This document shows, in pieces, positions 1 through 9,198 of a DNA stretch of 64,000 bases; the first letter of the stretch is position 1; each line of letters opens with the position of its first letter. Position numbers and translations under genes: made by a program. Under the pieces are notes generated by a model, which saw nothing but the letters and a program-made list of their open reading frames with translations, searched no databases and had not been told where the DNA came from. The stretch spans positions 310,001 to 374,000 of the forward strand of contig JABTUS010000003.1 in the NCBI GenBank assembly GCA_015075305.1, given 5' to 3'. The stretch comes from Opitutaceae bacterium (GTDB lineage Bacteria; Verrucomicrobiota; Verrucomicrobiia; Opitutales; Opitutaceae).

Positions 1-248
1 TCCGCGGTGATTGCAACCCGGTGTGACACCGGATCGATCGTCAGGTCGCTGACCACGACAGCCATCATGCGGGCGCGACCGGTGAACACCGCCTCCACAA
101 GACGGTTTGGGCGGTAGCTGTGCGCCGATGCAAGAGCCTTGATCTGCGCGCGAGTTTCAGAGTGCACCCTGGGATCGTCGCGCAATCCGCGGGAGACGGT
201 TGTCGCGGAGACTCCGCAGAGCTTTGCGAGTTGACGGAGCGAAATCAT
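1..248 (-). CDS. LacI-family transcriptional regulator, N-terminal part (cut by window edge)
   Basis: Reading leftwards from the ATG at 248 the protein begins MISLRQLAKLCGVSATTVSR, the classic LacI/GalR helix-turn-helix and hinge region (R-x-L-A-x-x-x-G-V-S-x-x-T-V-S-R), then 'YRPN' and the start of the periplasmic-binding-protein-like effector domain. About 82 residues are visible; the rest lies left of the window. An in-frame TTG at 278 preceded by a GAGGA sequence is an alternative start. The gene is divergent from the oxidoreductase at 570. A palindrome lies between them and a near copy precedes the TonB receptor at 4845, so it probably represses this sulfatase/transport locus and perhaps itself. 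The inducer is unknown. Confidence 0.9.
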   Translation of the reverse strand, partial: MISLRQLAKLCGVSATTVSRGLRDDPRVHSETRAQIKALASAHSYRPNRLVEAVFTGRARMMAVVVSDLTIDPVSHRVAITA

Positions 249-360
249 GCAATGGCTGGCTGGACTCGTTTCATCCAAGAATCCTCAGACAGGAGCGTGA
301 GTTGAGCAGGTTTCGGAACGCAATCCATCCCTAACACAGGATCGCGCCGAAAATTTGGTT

Positions 361-390
361 TTGACAGAAAAAATGCGACGTGTTGCATTC
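361..390. promoter_or_regulatory. Candidate promoter and LacI-type operator (copy 1)
   Basis: In the 321-base gap between the divergent LacI-type gene and the oxidoreductase, a TTGACA hexamer (361-366) is followed after 4 bases by a quasi-palindrome at 371-390: AAATG, CG, ACGTGT, TG, CATTC. The arms AATG/CATT are perfect. A second copy stands at 4756-4775 in the same position relative to another TTGACA. No good -10 box is obvious. The rest of the gap shows nothing else I recognise. Confidence 0.55.
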
Positions 391-569
391 CAGTAAATCC
401 AAACCCTGTGGAATTCCCCGAAGGACATGAAAATTGGGTTGTTATCTCCTGGTCCCGAACGCTGCTGGAGGGCTCGAGGAACGCAACACCCGCAGGCAGG
501 GGCCGGAAATGTCTCTGCGCCGATCGGATCCCAGCTTGACCGAGGCGGGTTGCAAACACACGTGAACGC

Positions 570-1691
570 ATGACTGCTGATCCCATACGATGTGCCATAG
601 TGGGCCTTGGGCAGGGCCTGGAGAACGCCTACGTGGCGATGAACCACCCGCGCTTCGACCTTCGCGTCGTCTGCGATCTGAATCGCGAACCCTACCGGTG
701 GATGATCGGTGAGACCCGCATGGAGGACTCCGGGCATGAATATGCGACCCATTCGCGCGTGGTCGATTTTGTGAAGCTGCTGAGGGAGCATCCGAGGGTT
801 CGGCAGGTGGATTACACCGCGGATTTCCCAGGACTGCTCCGGCGGAAGGACGTCGAGGCTGTTCTCCTCGTGGTTCCTGGAAATCTCCATGAATCGTTCA
901 CGCGCGAGGCGCTTGCGGCGGGAAAATTCGTCCTCTGCACGAAGCCGATGGCGGACACGCTCGCATCGGCCCGTCGAATGCTTGAAATGGCTGAGTTGCA
1001 TCCGGGACGCTACATGTGCGGTTTTCCCTTTCCATTCAGCGCCTGGGCGCGCAGCGCGCTCGAGGTCATTTCCAGTGGTGAGATTGGAGCGCCGCGTTTG
1101 ATTCGTTTCGACTACCATCGCAAACCCTTCCGGCCGCATTTTCGCTTCAAGCCGCCCGCTGGCGGAACCGTGGTTGAGGAAGGCTGCCACTGGCTGGACC
1201 TGTTCTACCAGTTTGCCGGCCAGCCGGGATGGCGCCGCGTCACCGGCCTGAGTGGTTTGAATGTGAATGGAGCCATCCAAAACATCGAGGACAACGGAGC
1301 CTTGGTCATTGACTACGAGAATGGCGTGCGAGCGACCCATGCGTTTTCATACTTTGAGCCGCAGGGTCATCGCCATCGCTTGGAGATTTCAGGCGATCGA
1401 GGCTCGATTGAATGGAGAGACGGGGACATGCACGTCACCTCCGATCTCGGCCATCGCGCCATTCCCATGGCCTTGACGCCGACACTTCCGAAGCTCAATC
1501 ACCCGGGTTACTATGAGATGCACGATGCCTTCGCCGCCATGGTGCGTGAAGGGCGCCGGCCCTTGAGTCATGCGCGCGCCGCCTACGAGAACATGCTCAC
1601 AGCCTGTGCGGCGCAGCAGGCCATCGAAACCGGGGAGACCGTTCATCGAGCGGCGTTTGAGGCGGCGCACGTCGGGCAGATGGGAGACTGA
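570..1691 (+). CDS. Gfo/Idh/MocA-family oxidoreductase (cytoplasmic)
   Basis: The 373-residue protein has an N-terminal Rossmann fold (CAIVGLGQG near residue 8) and the C-terminal alpha/beta domain of the Gfo/Idh/MocA family. The family's usual E-K-P motif is T-K-P here (LCTKPMAD). A conserved H-W-x-D-L motif lies near residue 210. No signal peptide is visible, so it should act in the cytoplasm on a sugar or sugar derivative with NAD(P). It is the first gene downstream of the candidate LacI operator, and the next gene, a sulfatase, starts 17 bases after its stop. The substrate cannot be told from sequence. I used the ATG at 570, which has no strong Shine-Dalgarno. Confidence 0.85.
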   Translation: MTADPIRCAIVGLGQGLENAYVAMNHPRFDLRVVCDLNREPYRWMIGETRMEDSGHEYATHSRVVDFVKLLREHPRVRQVDYTADFPGLLRRKDVEAVLLVVPGNLHESFTREALAAGKFVLCTKPMADTLASARRMLEMAELHPGRYMCGFPFPFSAWARSALEVISSGEIGAPRLIRFDYHRKPFRPHFRFKPPAGGTVVEEGCHWLDLFYQFAGQPGWRRVTGLSGLNVNGAIQNIEDNGALVIDYENGVRATHAFSYFEPQGHRHRLEISGDRGSIEWRDGDMHVTSDLGHRAIPMALTPTLPKLNHPGYYEMHDAFAAMVREGRRPLSHARAAYENMLTACAAQQAIETGETVHRAAFEAAHVGQMGD

Positions 1692-1707
1692 CCACCATTG
1701 GAGCGAA

Positions 1708-3240
1708 ATGCCGGCTCAACCGCTCAATGTACTGCACCTGATTGCCGACCAGCATCACGCCGGTCTCATGGGATGCGCCGGGCATCGGCAGGCCAACACC
1801 CCGCACTTGGATCGGCTGGCTCGTGAAGGGGTTCGATTTACTGCGGCCTATTGCCAGAATCCAATCTGCTCGCCAAGCCGCCTCTCCATTCTCAGCGGGC
1901 AATATTGCAGCAATCACGGATACTATGGCCTTTGCGGGCCGGCGCCGACTCAGCTTCCGAGCGTATTCGGCCATTTCCGCGCCCATGGCTACCGGACTGC
2001 TGCGATTGGAAAGCTCCATCTTCCTCATGCACCGCGCAATTGGGCGGCGCATGATCTCGATCTGTTCGCGGATGTCTATGAGACCATCGAAGGTGAGATG
2101 GGCCGTTCAGAGTTTTTCGATGGACTCGCGCGCGATGGCCTGCGGGAGCTCGAGGACAGCTGGTTCATGCCGGATGGACATGGCGGCATCTACATTCCCT
2201 GGGACGCACGCCCGTCCCGGCTGCCGTATGAGCGCAATGTCGAAAGCTGGTGCGTGGATCAGGCGAACACATTCATCGATACCTGCCGGGCCTCGCATGA
2301 GCCGTTCTTCATGCAGGTCGCCTTTGCACGACCGCATCACACGATCGCACCGGACCAGCGTTTCTGGAATCTCTATCCCGAGGATCTCGATCTGCCCCCA
2401 ACGATCGATCAGGATCCGTCCCACCGACCGCCGCATTTCCAGGCAGCGTGGAAGGAGTTCAGGGAAACGCACTGGCATTTCGGCCCGCCGTTCGATTTTC
2501 GATCCGGCGCGCGCCGACAATGGCGTGGCACGCTTGCCTGCATTTCGCAGGTCGATGATGCGGTCGGCCGCATCATCGCGCATCTGGACGTCTCCGGCCA
2601 GCTCGAGAATACGATCATCATCTACGGATCCGACCATGGCTGTTACCACGGCATTCATGGCATTGTGGAAAAGGCGCCAGGGATCTGTTCCGACGCGGTG
2701 TGCCGCGTCCCGTTTGTCTGGCGCGTGCCCGGTGTCGCATCCCGCGTCTCCGACGCACTGGTCGAGAACATCGATATCGCGCCTACGGTTTCAGCGCTCT
2801 GCGGCCTGCCGGCGATGGAAACGGTCTGCGGCCAGGATCTTTCCGCCCTGCTCTCCGGTCGTGTTGAATCCGTTCGCGAGATGGCGGTGACGGAAAACGT
2901 CTGGAGCAAGGCGGTTCGCTGGGGTCGATGGCGTTTCGTCCATTATCAGCCTGAGATGTTCCCCGGACAGGATATCGGTGAGCTCTATGATCTGGAGGGC
3001 GACTCGGACGAAACGTGCAATCTCTACGCAGACCCCGCGCATCAGGACACCGTGCACACCCTGCGCCGTCTGCTCTGCGAATGGCTGATCAGGGTGCAGC
3101 GCCCCGCAACCGTGCTGCCCCGGATGCCCGTGCAGCCGATGCTGGGCCGAAGAAATTACACGATCGCCGGGGATGGCCGCGAACCGAGATCGCTGGGAGC
3201 GAATGCGCGTCATGCCGCCCGAAAGCTCAATTACCTTTGA
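1708..3240 (+). CDS. Formylglycine-dependent sulfatase, apparently cytoplasmic
   Basis: A type I sulfatase of 510 residues. The maturation motif C-S-P-S-R is at about residues 54-58, and a G-S-D-H-G metal-site motif lies about 310 residues in. I chose the ATG at 1708 because GGAG sits just upstream and the preceding gene ends at 1691; an in-frame ATG at 1570 would overlap that gene. Unlike the other sulfatases in the window it has no signal peptide and starts directly with the first beta strand, so it probably desulfates an imported mono- or oligosaccharide. The first metal-ligand motif is A-D-Q-H rather than the common D-D. The cysteine must be converted to formylglycine; no maturase gene lies in the window. 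Confidence 0.9.
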   Translation: MPAQPLNVLHLIADQHHAGLMGCAGHRQANTPHLDRLAREGVRFTAAYCQNPICSPSRLSILSGQYCSNHGYYGLCGPAPTQLPSVFGHFRAHGYRTAAIGKLHLPHAPRNWAAHDLDLFADVYETIEGEMGRSEFFDGLARDGLRELEDSWFMPDGHGGIYIPWDARPSRLPYERNVESWCVDQANTFIDTCRASHEPFFMQVAFARPHHTIAPDQRFWNLYPEDLDLPPTIDQDPSHRPPHFQAAWKEFRETHWHFGPPFDFRSGARRQWRGTLACISQVDDAVGRIIAHLDVSGQLENTIIIYGSDHGCYHGIHGIVEKAPGICSDAVCRVPFVWRVPGVASRVSDALVENIDIAPTVSALCGLPAMETVCGQDLSALLSGRVESVREMAVTENVWSKAVRWGRWRFVHYQPEMFPGQDIGELYDLEGDSDETCNLYADPAHQDTVHTLRRLLCEWLIRVQRPATVLPRMPVQPMLGRRNYTIAGDGREPRSLGANARHAARKLNYL

Positions 3241-3270
3241 AGCACTTTGACTTCAGATCCGCCTTCCACC

Positions 3271-4710
3271 ATGGAAACGAGATCACGCGGCATGTCTCAG
3301 GGAGACGACGACACTTCGGCGGCCCCGGTGTCTCGGACAACGGCATCCGCACTCTCAACCCGAACCTGTCTCGGCTATGGGATCGGCGGCGTCCTTGACC
3401 AGTGGGGCAACTATGGCATCAAGGGCACGGCGAACCAGATGCTCAATCTGATCGCGGGCATGAATCCCGCGGTTGTCAGTGTGGTTTTTGCACTGGCACG
3501 AGTCTATGATGCGGTCGTTGATCCCTATGTCGGGTATCTCTCTGATCGCAGCCAGTCACGCTGGGGTCGTCGCCGGCCCTTTGTGCTCACCGGTGGGCTC
3601 GCCTGCGCCATGGTGTTTCCGTTCCTTTGGTGGATGCCTGAAGCGCTGGGGAAAACCGGGCAGGTGGTGTGGATCGCGATCGTCGTGATGCTGTTCTACA
3701 CGGCGTTCGCGGCCTATTCGGTGCCGTTTCGCGCAATGGGTTATGAAATCGCCGCGCGATCGCAGGACAAGACCCGGCTCATTGGGTACAGGCAGATGTT
3801 CGCTGTCGTGTCGGTATTGATGATGTGGTGGGTGTTCCCGCTCGCTCAGACAGGCTGGCTCGGTACACCCCGCGAAAGCGTGCCTTGGATTGCCCTGTCC
3901 GTTGCCCTGATCCTGGCGACCGCCTGCCTCGGTCCCGCGTTTTTCACAAACGAGGATCACCGCTTGGAGCAGGCAAAAAGCGCAGGCAGGACGAGCCTGC
4001 TGGCCAGCGCAGCGGCGTCGTTCGCGAATCCGCAGTGTCTTCGCATTGTGCTGTCTGCGGGTGTGTCCGGCATTGGATACACGCTGGCCGCCGCCATGTC
4101 GTCATATATCACGATCTACTACACATGCAGTGGTGATGCGAGGCGTGCGGCTCCCTACATCGCCGGCTATGGCGCGGTCGCCACACTCATGGCGTTGATC
4201 AGCCCGCAGGCAGTGACAGCGATGGCGCGCGGCCTGGGCAAGGTCCCGCTCCTGCGCCTCTGTCTCTGGGTGAACCTTGGCGGCAGTGTGATGAAATGGT
4301 ACCTGTTCAACGATGTCCGGCCCTGGCTGCAGGTTCTCACGCCTTTGGTGACGATGCCGTCAGCGGTTGGGATTACAATGATGCAGGAGTCCCTGCTCGG
4401 CGACGTTGCGGACTGCGAACGCCATGCCACGGGACGGAGACTGGAGGGCGCATTCGCCGCCAGTTACGGCTGGATGACCAAGGCCTGCTCCTCCCTGGCG
4501 TTCGGCCTCTCCGGTTTCGCCATAGTCTGGACCGGCTTTGACGTGGCGTTTGGTGCGAACCAACCTCCCTCCACCATGTTCTGGATGCGGGTTTGTTTTG
4601 TCGTGTTCCCCGCGGCGGGCGTCTTGGTGGCGTATCTGCTGGTAAGGCGGCTTCCAATCACCTCCGGGCTGATGGACCGAATCAACCGCGAACTGGCTGG
4701 GCACCACTGA
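3271..4710 (+). CDS. GPH-family (glycoside-pentoside-hexuronide) sugar:cation symporter
   Basis: A polytopic inner-membrane protein with about 12 hydrophobic segments. The family motif D-P-x-x-G-x-L-S-D-R followed by R-W-G-R-R-R-P is present (about residues 85-110), as is the N-terminal G-Y-G-x-G stretch. It probably imports a sugar or glycoside released outside the inner membrane. Starts at TTG 3247, ATG 3271 and ATG 3292 are all possible; none has a clear Shine-Dalgarno, and the family core begins only after residue 30. It sits between a cytoplasmic sulfatase and a TonB receptor, which fits uptake of a sulfated sugar. The E. coli sulfoquinovose importer YihO is in the same family, but nothing here fixes the substrate. 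Confidence 0.88.
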   Translation: METRSRGMSQGDDDTSAAPVSRTTASALSTRTCLGYGIGGVLDQWGNYGIKGTANQMLNLIAGMNPAVVSVVFALARVYDAVVDPYVGYLSDRSQSRWGRRRPFVLTGGLACAMVFPFLWWMPEALGKTGQVVWIAIVVMLFYTAFAAYSVPFRAMGYEIAARSQDKTRLIGYRQMFAVVSVLMMWWVFPLAQTGWLGTPRESVPWIALSVALILATACLGPAFFTNEDHRLEQAKSAGRTSLLASAAASFANPQCLRIVLSAGVSGIGYTLAAAMSSYITIYYTCSGDARRAAPYIAGYGAVATLMALISPQAVTAMARGLGKVPLLRLCLWVNLGGSVMKWYLFNDVRPWLQVLTPLVTMPSAVGITMMQESLLGDVADCERHATGRRLEGAFAASYGWMTKACSSLAFGLSGFAIVWTGFDVAFGANQPPSTMFWMRVCFVVFPAAGVLVAYLLVRRLPITSGLMDRINRELAGHH

Positions 4711-4746
4711 CTCCCATGCATCTGGAATGGGTAGCGCACATTGGGA

Positions 4747-4775
4747 TTGACAATCAAATGTTACATGTCGCATTT
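4747..4775. promoter_or_regulatory. Candidate promoter and LacI-type operator (copy 2)
   Basis: A TTGACA hexamer (4747-4752) is followed after 3 bases by the 20-base palindrome AAATG, TT, ACATGT, CG, CATTT (4756-4775). It matches 15 of 20 positions with the copy at 371-390, and the changes mostly keep the symmetry. It lies 70 bases upstream of the TonB receptor start, so that receptor probably has its own promoter under the same regulator. Confidence 0.55.
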
Positions 4776-4844
4776 TACGCCGGCGCGCGTGATTTAATCA
4801 TTGTTGTTCCTCGTGAAAACTGAAGGTGCGTTCTCTCTGACCCC

Positions 4845-7655
4845 ATGAAAACAAAACAAACCGCCTGGTGTCTCGTCATGGCATTTGTCGCCGTTCCGCT
4901 GGCTTCCGTCCGGACGTTCGCGGCATCCGAGACCTCCACTTCCACGGAAGAACCGGAGGTCATACTTTCACCCTTCTCCGTGCAGTCGACCCGCGACTAC
5001 GGCTACATTTCAACCAACAGTCAGTCCGGAGGACGACTTTCCACGAAGCTCAGGAACACTCCGGTGTCCATTTCCGTGCTCAACAGCGAACTGCTTTCCG
5101 ACCTCGGGGCGTTCGACCTTCAGGATGCGCTGAAATGGGCCCCGAACTCGTATGCCGCAACCGAAAGCGATGTAAACCCCGAGGGAGGCGGGCAGGTGAC
5201 AAACGGATTTTCCGAAACCGGATTTGGAGGGACGAGCGTGCGGGTGCGCGGGATCCGGCAGGCCACCCTTGCACGCAACTACTTCTACTCGGTGATCACC
5301 TCGGACACCTACAACACGGAGCGCCTCGATGTTTCCCGGGGACCCAATGCACTCGTCTTTGGCGATGCGTCCCTCGGAGGCATCGTCAATGTCTCGACGA
5401 AACGCGCCCAGGACTGGGATTTTTCACGCGCGCAGCTCCAGATGTCCAGCTACGGCGGGCAGGGCCGCCTCGTACTTGATGTGAACCGCGCCGTCAGCCA
5501 GTCCCTTGCGGTTCGCATCACCGCACTCCGCCAGCGGCTCGACGGATGGCGCGACTATCTTACGAATGATCGCGACGGCCTCTATGGCACCATGACATGG
5601 AGGCCGTCTGCGAACACGCAGATTCGCATCGAGGGTGAATGGGGGCGGCGCGACGCGCTCAATCCCACCGTTTTTGTGAAGGAGAACGCCTCGGCATGGA
5701 ATCACACAGCCACCCAGGACACAGTGGGGCAGAAGATCGTGCCAGGCACGGGTCTGGTCGCCGCAACCGGGGTTCAACTCGATCTCTCACATTTGAGCCT
5801 TGGGGTGACGCCATTGACCGGGCTCGCGCTCACGGACTCAACCTATGCCTCCCCGATCACACCGTTCCTTTCGAGTTTCTACACGACGCTGGCTCCGGCG
5901 CCGGTCGACGAGCCGGCAAAGCTCGATGGGAAGCCGACGGCCTTCGTCACGCCGCGGTTCAGCTACGCCGTGCGTAACATAGGCACGCGCCTGCGCGATC
6001 AGTTCAGCGCGGTGAGCGCCTATCTCGAGCAGCAGGTCGGGGACAGCCTCTTTTTCGAAGTCGCGGGCAGCGTGCAGCACGACAAGGCCGATGTTTTCCT
6101 TCCCTTCACGAACCGGTTGTTCTTTGACGTGAACCGGGTGCTTCCGACGGGCGTGACCCTGAACGGCAGCAACCTGAACCCCGATTTTCTGACTCCGTTC
6201 ACTCTCGAGCAGGTTCGTGATCAGGCCAACCTTGGCCGCAGCGTCGAAGCGCGCGCTTCAGGGGTGTATGAATGGAAAAGTCCCTGGTTCCGACAGCAGA
6301 TTGGCCTGATGGGAAGCTTTCGCCGCACCGACAGCGACGTGCGCTATTTCAAGCTTGTCCGCACAAACGGCACAAACCCTGATCTCACGGACATCTCCAA
6401 CACGGTGTCGGTCAAGGCACCCCTGACGCAACGAAGCCTGAGCTGGCTGGATTTTGAACCCGGCCGCTCCTACACTTTCAATGGGTCGGATTTGGCGTTT
6501 GAGAACTACGCCTATCCGGGTCAGGCGCTGCCACGGGCCAATGATTCGGAGGTCGACTCGATTCAGATTTCAGCGGCGGGCGACTGGCTGCCCAGCAGCC
6601 GCATTCACTCGATCGCCGGAGTGCGCCGCGACTACTACACCGGGCGCCGGTATCAAACCGCGCAGATTGATCCTGTTTCAAAACGCGTGCTTTCGATCAG
6701 CCGCACCTCGCGTTCGCGCGAGACACTGACATCACCCTCGGTTGGAGCGGTCTTTGACGTGCTGCGCAATGTCGGCCTCTATGCCAACTCGAGCAAGACG
6801 TTCGCCGTCAACAGCGGCGCCGCACCCACCTTCACCGGTGAGCCGATTCCAACACGGATAGGAAGCGGCATCGATGCCGGATTGAAGTTTTCCCTCATGG
6901 AGGGTCGGATCAGTGGATCAGTCGCATACTACAAGACGAAGGAGATCAACAACGTCGTCACGAGCCCGATCGGGAACATCAACAGGATTCTCAGTACAAT
7001 CTATCCGGTCAACCCGCCGCAATTCGGAAGCACCGCGGACTCCCAGACCGCAACCGCGACCGGCCTGGAGATGGAGGTTCTGGCCAATCTCACGCGCAAC
7101 TGGACGCTCCTGGTCAACGCGGGCCGCCCCAAGTCTGAACTGCGCAATGGCGTGCCATACACCAGGAAATACGTCGCGGACAATCGTGCTGATTGGATTG
7201 CAAAGGCGGCCGCCATAGGCGGCAAGGCGCCCGCCACAGTCGCCACAAGCCTGGTGGCGCAGGACAACTTCATCGCCGGCTTTCGCGATGGCGCCCAGGT
7301 ATCGAGCGTTCGGGACTACACCGCGAACGTCTTCACGCGATATCGTTTTTCAACCGGCCCCGCCAAGGGTGCCTTTGTGGGAATCGGCGCAAACTTCTAC
7401 GGGCAGAGCTACCTCGGCTACAATAATGTGCTTCAGCGCGATGTATTTGGCGGCGCGTTCCACCTGTATAGCGCGCTTGCCGGGTATTCGAGGAAGTTTC
7501 ATGGCGTAGACACGACGCTTCAGGTCAACGTGAGCAACCTCCTGAACGACTCGAATTTCTCCGCTGTTGGCGGCTTTCTGGCCAACGGGATGCCCAACAG
7601 TTTTCGTGTATCGGCCCCGCGCGAGCTTCGGGCGTCCGCAACAATAAAGTTCTGA
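4845..7655 (+). CDS. TonB-dependent outer-membrane receptor (1)
   Basis: A 936-residue receptor. A signal peptide (residues 1 to about 26, ending F-A-A) is followed by 'ILSPFSV', a TonB-box-like motif also seen in the other two receptors here. Next come a plug domain (LRNTPVSISV to about residue 190, with the typical R-G-P-N-A-L-V-F-G motif) and a long beta-barrel ending in aromatic 'ATIKF'. It should move a ligand too large for porins, probably a sulfated oligosaccharide given its neighbours, across the outer membrane. A candidate operator and TTGACA box sit about 70-100 bases upstream. There is no SusD partner, so this is not a Bacteroidetes-type Sus pair. Confidence 0.93.
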   Translation: MKTKQTAWCLVMAFVAVPLASVRTFAASETSTSTEEPEVILSPFSVQSTRDYGYISTNSQSGGRLSTKLRNTPVSISVLNSELLSDLGAFDLQDALKWAPNSYAATESDVNPEGGGQVTNGFSETGFGGTSVRVRGIRQATLARNYFYSVITSDTYNTERLDVSRGPNALVFGDASLGGIVNVSTKRAQDWDFSRAQLQMSSYGGQGRLVLDVNRAVSQSLAVRITALRQRLDGWRDYLTNDRDGLYGTMTWRPSANTQIRIEGEWGRRDALNPTVFVKENASAWNHTATQDTVGQKIVPGTGLVAATGVQLDLSHLSLGVTPLTGLALTDSTYASPITPFLSSFYTTLAPAPVDEPAKLDGKPTAFVTPRFSYAVRNIGTRLRDQFSAVSAYLEQQVGDSLFFEVAGSVQHDKADVFLPFTNRLFFDVNRVLPTGVTLNGSNLNPDFLTPFTLEQVRDQANLGRSVEARASGVYEWKSPWFRQQIGLMGSFRRTDSDVRYFKLVRTNGTNPDLTDISNTVSVKAPLTQRSLSWLDFEPGRSYTFNGSDLAFENYAYPGQALPRANDSEVDSIQISAAGDWLPSSRIHSIAGVRRDYYTGRRYQTAQIDPVSKRVLSISRTSRSRETLTSPSVGAVFDVLRNVGLYANSSKTFAVNSGAAPTFTGEPIPTRIGSGIDAGLKFSLMEGRISGSVAYYKTKEINNVVTSPIGNINRILSTIYPVNPPQFGSTADSQTATATGLEMEVLANLTRNWTLLVNAGRPKSELRNGVPYTRKYVADNRADWIAKAAAIGGKAPATVATSLVAQDNFIAGFRDGAQVSSVRDYTANVFTRYRFSTGPAKGAFVGIGANFYGQSYLGYNNVLQRDVFGGAFHLYSALAGYSRKFHGVDTTLQVNVSNLLNDSNFSAVGGFLANGMPNSFRVSAPRELRASATIKF

Positions 7656-7689
7656 GGCTCAAGCTCCCAGTGGCCGCGACACCCGTGAC

Positions 7690-9144
7690 ATGAAATCATC
7701 ACCCTGGCACCAGCTTTGCTCAGTCTGCGCATGGATCGCCTTCGGGTCCCTCATGGGCCCGCCGGCGGGGGCCGCATCTGGCGCACCTCCGATGAATGTG
7801 CTCTTCATCGTTTCGGATGACATGAACAACGAGCTTGGCACCTACGGCTGCACGGCCGCGCACACTCCAAACCTGGACAAGCTTGCCGCCACGGGAATTC
7901 GATTCGATCGGGCCTACTGCCAGTTTCCGCTGTGCAGTCCGTCGCGATCCTCCTTTCTCAGCGGCCGATGGCCGGCGACAACGGGTGTGCTCGACCTCAA
8001 GATTCGCGCAGACGTGGTGCTCGCACCGTTCAAGCTGCTGCCCGCCTTTTTCAAGGAGAACGGCTATGTCACGGCCCGTGTGGGCAAGATCATGCACAAC
8101 GGGATGGAAATCGCGTCGGAATGGGATCGTGCGGCGGAATGCCTGAGCAATGACCCCACGGAAAACGAATTTCAGCGTCGCGCCGCGAGTCAGCGCCTCA
8201 GGGAAGCGCATGGTGAAAAACTCAATCCAGAAAAGGAAAACTATCTGATGTGGGGCCGGAGCATGGGCCGGGAGGAGGATTTCGGTGACTGGCGCAAAGC
8301 TCAGCTCGCCTCCACCTGGCTTGAGGAACTTTCCCGGGATTCCCGTCCCTTCTTTTTGGCCGTCGGCTTCATGAAGCCGCACCACCCGTACGTCGCCCCT
8401 TCGAAGTACTTCGATCTGTGCCCGCCTGATGGCATTGTCTTTCCGACCGAGCCGGCTGGCCATCTCGATGGAGTGCCGAAGCCGGCAATCCATCCCGAAC
8501 CGGGATCAGCTGGCATGACAGTCGAACACCGCCGCGAGATTGTATCGGCGTACTTTGCATGCATTGCGTTCGTCGACGCGCAGGTGGGCAGGCTTCTGGC
8601 CACGCTGGACAGGCTGCATCTTGCGGAAAACACCGTTGTCGTGTTCATCAGCGATCATGGCTACCAGCTTGGTGAGCACCAGACCCCGGAAGGCTCGCTG
8701 TGGCACAAGATGTCCCTCTGGAACGAGGCCGCGCGCGTCCCCATGATACTGCGCGTTCCGGGCCGGAAGGGCAATGGAAGCGCCTGCGGGCGAACGGTGG
8801 AGCTCATGGACATTTATCCGACACTGGCTGCCCTCGCGGGACTCACGCCACCCGAGCATCTGGACGGCCACAGTCTCGTGCCGCTCCTGGACAATCCCTC
8901 CGCGTCGTGGAGATATCCGGCGTTCACATTCCTGAACGACGGCCCTGCGCGCGTTGGCGCCGCGGTTACCACTGAACGCTTTCGTTTCATTGAGTGGACA
9001 GGCACCGAACCGGGAATCCAGCTCTATGACACGCAAGCCGATCCGCATGAATACCACAACCTGGCGGCCGATCCTGCGTTTGGAATGCGGGTCGCTGACA
9101 TGCGAAAATTGCTCCATTCGGTTCCCGCTCCGACCGTGAGATAG
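7690..9144 (+). CDS. Exported sulfatase, iduronate-2-sulfatase-like
   Basis: A 484-residue sulfatase. An N-terminal signal sequence (to about residue 30) precedes NVLFIVSDDMNNELG, whose D-D are metal ligands, and C-S-P-S-R lies at residues 82-86. 'KPHHPYVAP' near residue 230 and 'SDHGYQLGEH' near residue 325 are typical of the iduronate-2-sulfatase/choline-sulfatase branch. It is 34 bases downstream of the TonB receptor and probably works in the periplasm on the ligand the receptor brings in. Formylglycine maturation is required. The exact sulfate ester is not predictable. Confidence 0.9.
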   Translation: MKSSPWHQLCSVCAWIAFGSLMGPPAGAASGAPPMNVLFIVSDDMNNELGTYGCTAAHTPNLDKLAATGIRFDRAYCQFPLCSPSRSSFLSGRWPATTGVLDLKIRADVVLAPFKLLPAFFKENGYVTARVGKIMHNGMEIASEWDRAAECLSNDPTENEFQRRAASQRLREAHGEKLNPEKENYLMWGRSMGREEDFGDWRKAQLASTWLEELSRDSRPFFLAVGFMKPHHPYVAPSKYFDLCPPDGIVFPTEPAGHLDGVPKPAIHPEPGSAGMTVEHRREIVSAYFACIAFVDAQVGRLLATLDRLHLAENTVVVFISDHGYQLGEHQTPEGSLWHKMSLWNEAARVPMILRVPGRKGNGSACGRTVELMDIYPTLAALAGLTPPEHLDGHSLVPLLDNPSASWRYPAFTFLNDGPARVGAAVTTERFRFIEWTGTEPGIQLYDTQADPHEYHNLAADPAFGMRVADMRKLLHSVPAPTVR

Positions 9145-9198
9145 GCGGCCATGCTCGGACTTGCATTGGGAACAGTATTACCTCCCCGCAAAGTGAAG

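Noticed and set aside
245..598. Minus-strand open frame overlapping the divergent promoter
   Set aside because: It overlaps the operator and both flanking starts, has no family resemblance, and the LacI-type gene on the same strand explains the region better.
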